From NCBI GenBank assembly GCA_047967505.1, contig CM106538.1: 64,000 nucleotides of DNA. One strand, given 5' to 3'. The translations under genes and the position numbers were made by a program. The notes beneath the pieces are model-generated. The model worked only from the letters and a program-made list of their open reading frames with translations, had not been told where the DNA came from and ran no database searches. The first letter of the stretch is position 1; each line of letters starts with the position of its first letter. Source of the DNA: Dipteris shenzhenensis (lineage: Eukaryota > Polypodiophyta > Polypodiopsida > Gleicheniales). Positions 23,601 to 36,275 of this stretch are shown piece by piece.

Positions 23601-26600
23601 ACGTTTGTATATATATATATATATATACAAACGTGCGCACACACACACACACGTGCGCACACACACACATACACACACATGCGCACACACACATGCACGC
23701 ACACGTGCACATGCACACACGAGTGCACATGCACACACATGCACGCACACACACACACACACACACACATGTATACATAGACATGTGTGTGTACGCGTGT
23801 GTGCGGGTGCTTGTGCATGTGCGTGTGTGTGTGCATGTGTGTAAGTGTGTGTATCTTCATCTAGGACTCCATTTAGGGATTCATATCAAGTTAAAAAGTA
23901 TTCCATTTTTCATTTGTTTCTAGTGTGATTAGGGTCCATTTTACAATTGGTGCATACGTTTCCTCTCAAAATATTCTCCACACATATGTTCATTTGTTTG
24001 TTGCTGATTGCCAACTTATTATCCTTTTCTTCTATGATGGGTCACATAAATCCCATATATTGTGTTTAAGTCCAATGCATCTAGATTTTTAGTGCCAACT
24101 TGACTTCTATACTACACAACAAATTTAATAGTAAAATACATGCAAGCATTCAAATTTTGTTTGAAATTATCAACATCATGAAATATTAACCTCATATCAA
24201 TAAAGTTAAGATATAATTCGCTCATCAATGCATGCACACCATGATCCATTATGTTCATTCCCTATAATGTATAGCTCATGTATATAGTGGCATTAGAGTC
24301 AAAGAAATTGGCTAGACCTCAAGGTAGAGAAACCGTCAAATCATTATGTACGATCTCAACATAATCCAATGATTACATACACGGTAATCCACCTACATAA
24401 TAGGCATGGGATGACATGTGATCTTTTCCCACATCTCCCTCTTAGTCAAGTAAGCACCTATCTACACACTATACAATCATCTGAGACATCATACGCTATC
24501 AATGGATGTTGATTTTCCACATACACTAGTAGTGCTTGCATGGAGGACCATAAGCATCATCTATATGTTATAACTTATTTTCAAACATCTTATTTTCCTT
24601 TGTCTTGATAAGCATCAGCTAGTATGAGACATTTTTATTTTTCTTAAAATTTACATACTTTAACTTTCATAAGGGGTTTTAAATGGGTGTTCGAACAATA
24701 CATATAAATTTTTAGAAAAGGGATTATTTTAAATTCCATTTGAAGATTTACAAATTATTGGTTTTAGTAATGCCCCTTGAATGCACATGATCTAGAGCAT
24801 TTTTATGTATTAAGCCTAATGTTATTTGGCTTATTGGATTCCTAATGACTCTTGAAATTGAAGACCTTTATGTAATTATTTCTAAAAGTCTATCACCATA
24901 CATTTGGAAATCGTTCCCATATCTTGGTTATTCTATGATTTAATTGGCATTAAATCCAAGCTGAGTTTGTATTCAAATTGGATATAGTGTAGCTAGTCAA
25001 AGATGGCAATGTTTAGGGTGAAATGGGCTATAGATATTAGGTTTACAACTTTCCTTTGTGTGTACATATGATTTATAGTGTTTGGATAACAAAGAATTAA
25101 TTGGTTGGCTTTATCATTGTGTGTGTGTGGGGGGGGGGGCGGGGTGCATGTGCCTGTGCATGTGTGTGTGTGGGTGTGTGTGTGTGTGTGGGTGTAGGTG
25201 TGGGTGTGTGTGTGTGTGCACGCACGTGTGTGCACATGCATGTTTGAGTGTGTGCATGTACATGCGTGGGTGTGACAAAACACATCCATGTTCATGCATG
25301 TGCTCATATGTGTGCATGTTTGTGTGTTTGCATGCATGTATTAGGATGCGGCACATGCACATATGTGCAAGGTGAACAAGAGATTTCAACAAATCATTTA
25401 CGCAAGTTTCCTTATTTGTTAATATACAAGATCTCAAAATTTTGTTTGAAATTTTGAAAAATGAATTACAAAAAGCTAAAATCTAGTGAGTATATTATTG
25501 TGAGAGGTCAATATATATTCTTCCTTGTTAAATATAGTCAATTGAATTATTCATGGTTAGTTTGGAGGTGACTTAAATTAATGGATGAAGTCTCAATTGA
25601 GAATGTCCATTCAGCTCCATTCCACTAAAGATGATTAGGGTGGAGTTTCTATTTAAGAATGAAAATTCAAATCTCTACCATCTGTAGCCTACTTGTTATA
25701 AAAAAAGAAACAACCTTACGACATTCATTCAATCTCTCATTTGATCAAGATATCAAACCCTAATTTTAATGTGGTTTTAATCATAACTTTGAGGTAATGG
25801 ATTCCACTTTCCACCACTTTCTAGTGTCTTCTTGAGCATTTGTAAAAATTAACATATCAGCTACTAGGCACACAAAAAAGGGCACTTGTAATTTATAATG
25901 GTTGCAAACCATTTAGCAAAAATATTAGCTTGTTGCACGTGATGAGATTATAGACAGCATAGATAATGTGAAAATTTCCCTTAATATCCTTGCATTTAAG
26001 TTTATAATTAATATAAAATCTTTTGTCACATGACATATTGGCTTTTGTTCTAATGAAGGCATGATAGAGTAAAGAGAATTCTAGGAGAATTGCAAGAAAC
26101 AAAAGCTACTAGACTTGAGAAGGTTTAGAACTTGCTTTGTCAACAAGAGGAGATGCCAAGATAGAAAATGGAATGTTAAGAAAGTGGAATCTTGTGGTAA
26201 CATGTGAAGTGACATGAGAGGGTTTAGAACTTGCTTTGTCAACAAGAGGAGATGCCAAGATAGAAAATGGAATGTTAAGAAAGTGGAATCTTGTGGTAAT
26301 ATGTGAAGTGACATGAGATGTCTAATGGCTTTCTAGTGGGTGTAAGTGTATATAAAACAAGCAAGCTCTCAAGGCAAAACAAAAATAGGTAGTTAGGAAG
26401 TGAAACATCATATGATAGTCATAAGGTTAAGCACAACTTGTGTCATGACTTGGGTTATAAAGACATAAAATTATATTCATTTAAGGTTCTATATCATGGA
26501 TTTAAAGTGTGGGAAGCAAGTCCATAAAGCAATTGATTGCTACTTTAACAAAGGAAAGAATATTCTTGCAAAGAGGACAAAATTTGAGTTTTTATTAGAT

Positions 26601-29600
26601 AAATTCACTCTTCTCACACCAAGTATCAAGTGAAAAGACCATTAGAAGTACTTAATAATTCAAAATTAAGTGCTAGCAGCATGGTCAAAGGCATATTCAT
26701 GATAAGCATATCCATGATGCTAATGATCATGTATTCCAATCGTATATGCTTCAATTGATGGTGATATAGTTAATCATGAAAGACAATCTTTCGTGCTTGA
26801 ATTTGATAATGATAGAAGGACTGGAATCTTTGACTCTAATCCGCATCGCATTTTGAAGATGGTCTGATTGATGGTTTTAGATGCAGACCACTTTTGACAT
26901 CATGAGAGCATAATCTTGAGTAGATTTTATCAATTAAAGATGAGAATTAATTACCTTTAATCAATCTGATTTATAATAACAAAATTCACTCAAATATGGG
27001 CACAAAATATTATGTTAATGAATTCCATATCTCTCAACTCGATTTTGTTGGGTAATTGACTTCTTTTGATTTGTGAGATCTCCTCTCAGTCCAAATAAGT
27101 AGAACATTGAATATACAAGATAATACTGAAATAATTACAGTCATTGTACAAAGAACAAAATCAAATATAAGGACTAATAACCTTAATAAAAGAAGAGAAT
27201 ATAACAGCCTCAACTATAGGGCAAAGAGCCTCAAAGACACACAAATGACCTTAACAAGAGGAGAACGTTTGTACAAGTTGTGAATACTTGTAAATGAATA
27301 GACAATGCCTTGAAATTGAATGATGCATTCTGTGGAATTACCTCTAGTAGGCTTAGGATGTCCTTAGACCTACATCTAGTAGCTATCCATAACCATTAGA
27401 AACTTTGTGCAGCTTAATGCTAGGAACATGGCTACTTTTAATATGATGGTAATTTCGCAGGCCCTATCATGTGATTTCCACATACTATCACATCTACTAT
27501 ATGTCTTATAGTAGATGCATCGATAAGAGTTTTGATATATAGAGCTCTTTAGTTAATCTATGGTCCAACTGCACTTAGGGTCGATGGAATCATGTAGGTA
27601 TGTTTATTTGAGTATCCTAGATTAGCTCCTCAATTTTATGTCCTTAGTTTATTAAAAGTTAGGATCCTCACCTTATGACTTATTGGGAATATTGATATCC
27701 AAAATGAATCTTTTATATGCTTGTTTTTTCTTGATTTGCAGTCTACTATACACGTAGCCCATTGTGGTTATGCACTCTCATCCTCCATTTCAATAAGACC
27801 TTGGCCATCATTGTATTCTAGATAAATTTTCCCACTTTGCAAGAAGTTTCACTTATGTACTCAAGCGAGGAGTTGACATACATTCATTCACAGATGCAAA
27901 AATTGATAATGTTAGCAGACCGTGATTTATGATGATTTGCAAATCTCTTAGGTAACATGATGCCATTTGGGAAGCCTTTTAATGTGAGTCGCTAGGCTAC
28001 TTTATAATAGGGGGAGTAGAAGTGTTACCATATCAAACTAAGCATAAGGAGTAAAGGTGGATTTTGACTCTTGAAATATTAGAGCTTTAAATATTAAGCA
28101 TAGTGGATACAACATATAAGATATTGGAAGCACATCAAGCCACAATTTTGATAAACAACCTGGTGATGTTGTCTGGCCATGGTTGATGTCATTAGGTTAA
28201 ATATAATTTATTCATGGTAAGAGAGAGTGAGTTTATGACAAGGGTGCAACCTTTATGCCTCATGTGACATGAGACTTTCCACTTAATTTATGGCATATTC
28301 AAGCATTGAGGCCGTCAAAAAGAATCTATCAAGCTACATGACTACTATAATAAAAGGGATGCATATTGCACTCAAAAGTAGGAGCACCAGATCTATCATT
28401 AGAGGAATTAGGAGTTTAAAAGCTTCACTGAGCTAGGGTGTGAAGCTTGAAACTCATCCTCTAGGGTAAAACTTGCCCTATTATGAGTTTTGGGAGGACA
28501 CTCTCTTTCCTTAAGTGCAAACATAAATACTTAATGGGTGGTTCTAGTTGGCTACTTGCAATTTACCACCATTCCCAATGACATTTATACTTATGGCATT
28601 AAATTTTTGGAGTTATTGAGAGAATTATTTCAATTCTCTCTTGAAAACCCTCATTGTAGTCACTTGATACCTCAAATTCTTTGGGTTTGGTCCAATTGTT
28701 GGGTTCTCTTTCTTGAGATCTCTAGAGCGATCATGATTAAAAGGGGGACTAATATCCTTTTTTTCTTGTGATGTCTTCCCATACCTATTATGGGCTGTGG
28801 GAAGATGTACAAAAGACACACACCACATAGCTTCACATGAGGGTAATTGCATAAGACATGTTAGGCCTGGTAAAATAATAAAGTGTTTAAACTTGTTGAT
28901 ATAAGGTAGGATATGAGAACCAATCACTCTCTGCATTTAGCATATAGTCTTTGATGTCAATGGAAAACCCCTCACTCCATACAACTAACAAAATGACAAT
29001 GACCTAAAACCACAAACAATGAACAAGTGTTCCCAAATGAAGCTATAGAGTTTTAACATGATGAGACTACCAGGTTGCAAAGAGGCTTACCCATGCCCAT
29101 GATCCCCATCTATGAGATCACATCATGGTTGTGCTAACAATCTCTTTAGCACACAAATGTAAACCATTGCAATTTTGCAAGATTCTTGATAGGGTATCTT
29201 TACATTCATTACTTTGCCATCTAAATGTTATCTGTGTACAAAACACATCAAAACATTTTGTGCATAGTTCACAAATGAGAAATTTCTAGTTGATGAGAAG
29301 AGTGAGGTACCTTCAATGGTTGTAAGAACTCATTTTTCAAGCACTATAAACAATGTAGACTAGAAGCTCAAATTATATGAATCTTGCAAGTACACCTAGA
29401 AAGTAGCAAGATACTTTTGTGTTGTGACAACATGCCTTTATAGGGGAAAGTACCTATAAATCAAGTCCAACAACTTGGCTATGATCAAAGAGAGAGCTAG
29501 AGAGGAATTCAATGAAAGCACGCTTTGAGATGATTGAGGCCCAAAGAAGCATCATTGCGAATATGCCATGCTTCCATTAGGAAATGTATCTATGAATCCA

Positions 29601-30046
29601 CTCAAAGAATTGCTATGATCAAGGAGAGCACTAGAGAAGAATTCAATTGAGGGCACTTATGTATGACGATATGATTAAGGGACTACATAACCGAAAGAAG
29701 CATCACTACCAATAGATTCTAAAATTTGCATTGATGTTTGGAAATTTCAAAAGGAACTAGAAAACAAATATGGAAATACAAAAAATGGGACAATGACTTA
29801 CAAAAAAGGTTCATCCCATCATGTGCTAACAATCAAAATAGGCATCAAATCTCAAGTGTTCATGGATTGAGAGAGGACATGTGACACCAATCCATCCTCC
29901 TCAATCCATACACTTCTAAGCCTGCAACAACGAATGGGAGCTAATTCCATCCTGAACCCACCTAGACCACTTAAATTGTATTCCTATCCTAATGCAATCC
30001 ATTGCTAAAAATGTTAACTTTAGGAATGCACTCATAGGTTGTGCTT

Positions 30047-30080
<34 letters not shown>

Positions 30081-32048
30081 TCTCTCTCTCTCTCTCACCA
30101 ACTCTCTTCGGACTATACATTGATGAGATTACATCTTTCATAGACCACCTAGAGGCAAGGGAGCACCACTAGCGGACTTGATGATACAGATTCTACTATA
30201 TGTGGATGACATAGTCCTCCTGTCATCTTTGGCAGAGGGACTACAGAGACATCTAGATGTCCTAGAGGTGTTCTACAAAGAGAGAGAGTTGATGGTTAAC
30301 CTTGGGAAGACCAAGGTCATGATCTTCAACACCTCCTACATAGTGCTTCACCGACATAGCTTTACATACCAGAGTCAACCAATGGAGATTGTCTAGTCCT
30401 ACACATACTTGGGTGCAGTTTTCACAGGGCCAATTTTCACGATGACCCATGTAGTCAGAACACGACTCACACGAGGGCATGGTGCCTTGGCCCCGACTAG
30501 AGGGACAGTGCTTACAGGCGCACTTTCAGGATCCACCGACGAAGTGTTGGCATTTCGATACTCTAGTGAGGCCGACCGCCATGTATGCGGCACCGTTTTG
30601 GGGGTGTGATCTTTCGGCAGCAAAGTGGAAGAGATTTGAGTGGTTGCAGAATCCAAGATGATTCGAAGTAAGCCCTCAGTCCCCCATCAGATAGTACAAG
30701 TAGAGTTTGCCATGACCCCTCTCTAGGTTGATGCCATCTTTCAAACAATGACTTTCCTCTATAGAGTTTGGGACCTACCTCGTGAGAGACTTCTGAGACT
30801 GGCACTAGAGTCCTCCATACGACTATTTGAGAGTGGGGCGGGTACATCATGGTTTGCATGCATCACTGCATGGTTCGCCAATGGGATTCAGATGGATCGG
30901 CTTCCCCCATTTCAGTATAGCATGGATGCACCACTCGAGTCAATCCCACGAGATGAGATTAACCGCATCATATGGTTAGATTTCCTCCAACTCCACACAT
31001 CTTGCATTTGGGGGGGGGGGACCAAGAGTTCCCCACCAAGACCCAACTCTATTATGACCAGTTTTTGAGAGTATCGGAAGACGGGCTCATCATTAGACCT
31101 CAGTATCTTGGGGATAGAGGAGTCTCACATGCACTGAAGATTGTTATCAGACAGATGCAAGTCTCGTTCCATCAGCTGAGGATCGAGATAGGGAGAGCTG
31201 CACGCATACCTGGAGAGCAACAGACTTGTAGGTTGTGCATGATGGGGACAGTTGAGACAGAGGAGCACTTTCTGTGTGTCTGCCTAGCCTACTATGAGAT
31301 TCGAGGGTGCTACCATTGCCTTTTTTAGGAGGGATATGGCTTTGGCCCACTCTCACGACTGATCCACTTCCAGGACTAGGTCTGCATTGGGCTCTACTTG
31401 ATGGAGATGCGACGACACAGGGAGATACTACTATGACGTATTAGAGAGCAGGAGGATGGGACGATCGCACCACAGGGTACTGAGGTAGACTAAGCGCAAA
31501 GACATGTCACAGATTTCTATGCATTTGACTCGGCCCAAGGGCACTCTTAGACAGAGGAGGAGGAGTTAGTTGACATGAGAGATATATGGATCAATGGAGG
31601 TAGCCGACGTAGCACTGCCAGACAAGGGACACAAAGACCATACACGGTGCGACAGACGACCAAAGTACACACGATTGAGGTTCGACCTATCTCAGCTCTC
31701 CTTAGGGGGGATCGACCGAGGCGAGGCATCACTCTTGACATAGCCCATCGGATCTAGAGATTGAGGAGACTGCATCTCATCAGAGAGCCATCATGGAGCC
31801 TAGATACGTAGGGCCAGTCCACGCACTTGGGACTCTAGCTGTGAGCACTTGATATCTTCATGTCACTCTCATTTTGCATTTTCACTTTGCTACTCTTTTT
31901 TGTACTAGTATAACATTTTAGTGCTTAGCAAGGGCCTTAGTGAGCCCTTTGTCCCAGCCCACAGTGGTTTGTATGAGCTACTTGATTCCGTACTTTGTCC
32001 CATAGGCCCGTGAGGCCTCCCACGGACATTAATATATATTTCCTTCTT

Positions 32049-32095
<47 letters not shown>

Positions 32096-32521
32096 CAGAC
32101 CTATTACAGCTTTCCTCAGAGGAGATCGCCCAAGGTGAGGGGTTACTCTGAACATAGCTCAGTGGGTTTAGCGATCGAGGAGATCACTCCCCCCTTCGCC
32201 ACGGTAGTATGAGACAACCCAACAGACACAGATGCGAGACTTTTTCACCCCTCATAGATGAGCCACCACAATGCCAAGTTTCAGATTCTGAGTTCCAACT
32301 CCAATCTCTCAACCTTCTTTAGATAGCACATGATATGTTTTGTACTTGATTTTGCTTGAGCTATTGAGCTTCTCTCTCTTTTCAGAATAGTACTCAGTAA
32401 GAGCCTTAGTGTGCCCTTTGCTCTAGCCTTTTGTGGCTTGTATGAGTTCTTTTCCCTTTTGGTGTGTTTTGTACTTTGTCCCATAGGCCCGCGAGGCCTT
32501 CTGCAGACGTTAATATATTTT

Positions 32522-32556
<35 letters not shown>

Positions 32557-33094
32557 CACACAGACACACACACACACACAGAGGGAACCCTAGTTAGGCT
32601 TGCATGAAGCTCAAATTACTCAAGGATGACACAAGACATGAATAACCCCGAAGATGGAATATATTCCTTTTCTAGTTTCTAAATTTAGTTTTGGTTTTGA
32701 CCCTAGACTCTTATGGGTTCTCATGAAGCTCAAATTACTCAAGGATGGCACATGGCATGTATAACCCCCAAGATGGAATATATTCCTTTTCTAGTTTCTA
32801 AATTTAGTACCCGACTCTTAGGGGTTCGCTAGACACTTCTAAGTCCCCTAACATGGGTGTTTTCCTTATGATATAGGTCAACTTAGTCTTACCTCCTTGG
32901 CTTTCCATAGATATTTATAAGTCAAACCCCACCCCTTGCCAGGTATGTGTGTGTTACTAGCTCAACTCCCAACATGAAATATTCTCCCTTTCTAGTCTCT
33001 AAATTAAGATTTGGTTTTGACCCTAGACTTGTAGGAGTTGCTAAACACCTCTAAATCTTCTACGCGGCCACGCACACACATATATACAGAGAAA

Positions 33095-33126
<32 letters not shown>

Positions 33127-36100
33127 AGTGAGTGTATAGTGTGTGTATGTGTGTGGTAATGATGATCTCTGCCGTGCCAGCCTCATCTTCCTCCCCGTTT
33201 TCATCCGTGTAGTCACCCTCGACATCCCTGCTACCTACCTTCTATTAAATCGGCAAAGCTAGATGTTTCTAATGGCCCTTCTTCTTTCCTCCAGTTGGAT
33301 CTTCTTCGCCAATTGTGCTCTGCCTCTGTCACAGAAGTTCCTTCATCGGGTTCCCCCCTTCTTTGTTCCTTAGATTCTGCCCTTTTGGTCTTCGGTCTTC
33401 GACAGGCTCCGGTCTTAGATTCTGCCCTTTTGGTCTCCGATCTTCGACAGGCTCAGCAATTTGGAGTCTGCCTCTATTTTATGGGCTGGGTTTTATCTTC
33501 AGCTCAGCTTCGTCATTGGGTTGATGTCGCAGTGGATCTGGATTGTATTTCTTCCTTTGTCTTTCTGGGCAAAGGATTTTACTATGCCTACTGCTCTTCA
33601 ACTGAGGTGGTAGAGTGCCTTGTCAGTTGTGCTGGTGTTCCTAGAGCTGACTTTTTTGCTTATGTGATGCCCTGTGATCCCTTATTTGATCCATCTGCCT
33701 CTCTTCTAACCCATTGTCCGGTTTGGATTACCCTCAAAGTGCTACCTGTGCCTCTTCTTCAGCATCTTTCTACTCTTGTAGCTGTTTTGGGCAGGCCTCT
33801 CCATGTTCTGAGATAGGATTTCTTGCAGGCTACCCGTGATGTTAGGCTCTGTATTTTATGGAATATGATGCAGCCCGTGCCATCTACTCTGGATCTTGAT
33901 TTGGGATTCGCTCACCCAATGCACATCAGGCTGCATTTTGCTTCTTTTCCTACAGCTTGTTATTGGTGTCGTCAAGTTGGTCATTTTGCATGTGCTTCCC
34001 TTCTACTTCCATGACCACTCCTGCTCCTCCTTCTTCAGCTGTGAAGGTTACTCCTCCTCCTCTGGTTTCTGCTAAGGCTTTACTGGATAAGCCTTCTTTT
34101 ACTGCTCCGAATCATTACTAGAGGAAGGTAGAAAAATCACAGGCCAATCTTTCTCTTGCTGAAGAAGTTCAGGATCCGACATCATCAGCCTCCTTCTCCT
34201 CAGGATATGGATGTGCCCCTTGCAGAGGGGATCATACAGGATGTTGCACATGCTCCTTCTTAGGTTGATCCTCGGAGTGAAGCTGAAATGCCGAGTCTTG
34301 CTTTATCAGATGCAGCTCTTTCGTCGAAGGATACAGATGTTGATCTAGCTCCTTTGCCTCTGATGCCTGTGCTAGAGTCTTCTTCTGTTCGGGATGCAAA
34401 ATGTGCCATTTTCACTGGATTCTTTTCATCCCATGTTACAACAGGTTTTTGACCCTGTGATTCAAAAATTTTGGGTGCCCGCTTGTATTAAGAAGAATCA
34501 CAAGGCTAAAAAACAGCTTGTTTTTATTGATGGTGTGGTTTCTACACTGCATCAGTTTTTACAAAGCAATAATCTGAAGTTGGAGGATGTTGTGTTTCAT
34601 CCTCCTCCAGCTTGATATGTAACTTTTTACTTGGCTGCCTCATGACTTTTGCTCTGAGGCTTTACTTGTAAATTTTTCCTTTGCACTTATTGGTGGGTTT
34701 TTACCTCTTTTTTGAGGTTTCCCACACATAAATATAATATTTCACCCCAAAAAAAAAAAATGTGTGTGTGTGTGTGTAAAGGGGAGTTGTGGGGGTGTGT
34801 GTGTGTAAAGGTGTGTAGCATACATACACAAACACATTTGTGCTTGTGTGCAGAAGGGCACCCACCTTCCTTATCACTTGAGATAGGAGCTAGGGCAAGT
34901 ATGCAGGCCTAGCATGTTATATCGACACAGAGGACCAACATGATAGTTTGTTGTGGTGTTCAAGTTGAAGTATTTTGGTATGTTTTGGTAAGCCTTAAAT
35001 TGTTTGTATAAGAGTATGCATTGCCTTAACCTCTATTTTCTCAGGCAGATCCCTTACTCCAACATCAAGGGGAACCATGCAAGGCTGATGAGATCCATCC
35101 CATGTTGACTTTGAAACAACAGAGCATTCCAATATCTTGCATGCCAGAAGAGCTAAGGGATAATGGTGCCACAGGTTGTTCCTGTTCTCTTAAAGGATTG
35201 AGTTGGTTTGCAAGTGCCATAAAATATGAAAAGGTTTCAAGTGCGAGAAGGCATTTATGTGTAGTGTTTGGTAGTAAGACATCAATAATGCTACCGGCGG
35301 TTATTGTTTCACTGGTGACAGAATACTTCAAATCTTCACGGGTGAGCCAATATTTTCATTTTTTATTGGGATTGTCAAGTTATACTGTATAATATGTCTG
35401 TGGTCGTGTGCATTTTTTTGTTTCATTTGACGCGTTTAATTAGCAAGATTCCCAACACATAGTGGAACTCCACAAATCTGTTCTGTATGACTTTTGATAT
35501 TGTTTTTGAAAGCTCACGGTCTGGGCATGCATAATTTATATTAAGGTTGGGCTTTCCTTTATTTTACCACTTTTATTGAACCGCATATACTTGTGCGTTG
35601 CAGGCATTTATATTTATATCGAGTCTTCTTGGCATTGCTCCACTTGCAGAAAGGCTTGGTTTTGTTACAGAGTGAGTGCATATTTCTATTTCAAGGAACA
35701 AGATTTTAAAGATTTAATCCTTCAAGATCTATCATTTTAAGTTGACATAAAGGGAATTGGCCATTTTGCAGGCAATTGGCATTCTATACAGGGCCTATAG
35801 GTGTGCGTCAATCCTTGAACCTTCTCCTTCCTAAGACTTTTGCAAGGTTTCTTTGTTTTTACATTTTTAGCACTGCCCTGCAGGCAGTGCTCTCCTTACA
35901 CTTTTGAAAAAGTTTCCCCACTCCTCCAATACCCTTACTCCTTTCTATTCTGAGTGATCTCTCTCTCTCTCTCTCTCTCTCTCGGAAAAGGGGGTTCCAA
36001 CATAAAAAGCCCACATTTGCTTCTTGTTTGGTAAGACAAAAAGATCGCATTAAAGTCTTTACTCCTTCATCAGGAAATCCGGCATAATTATGTAAATTTT

Positions 36101-36225
36101 ATCCATCAAATGATCTCCTGTTTTAGAATCCATGTAGCTTCCTTCATACCCAAAATTTGAGGAACTAACATAGCGAGTACAAGTACTCATGAGCACTGCC
36201 CTTAGAGGGATGAGTTAATTTGGGA

Positions 36226-36275
<50 letters not shown>

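Noticed and set aside
22571-23923. Long open frames with Ser-Leu, Cys-Val, His-Thr or Ile-Tyr repeats on both strands
   Set aside because: They arise from dinucleotide microsatellites being open in most frames. There is no non-repetitive protein segment and frames overlap on both strands.
35869-35891. MicroRNA precursor
   Set aside because: Only a 9-bp perfect stem with a 5-nt loop; the surrounding sequence does not extend the fold.
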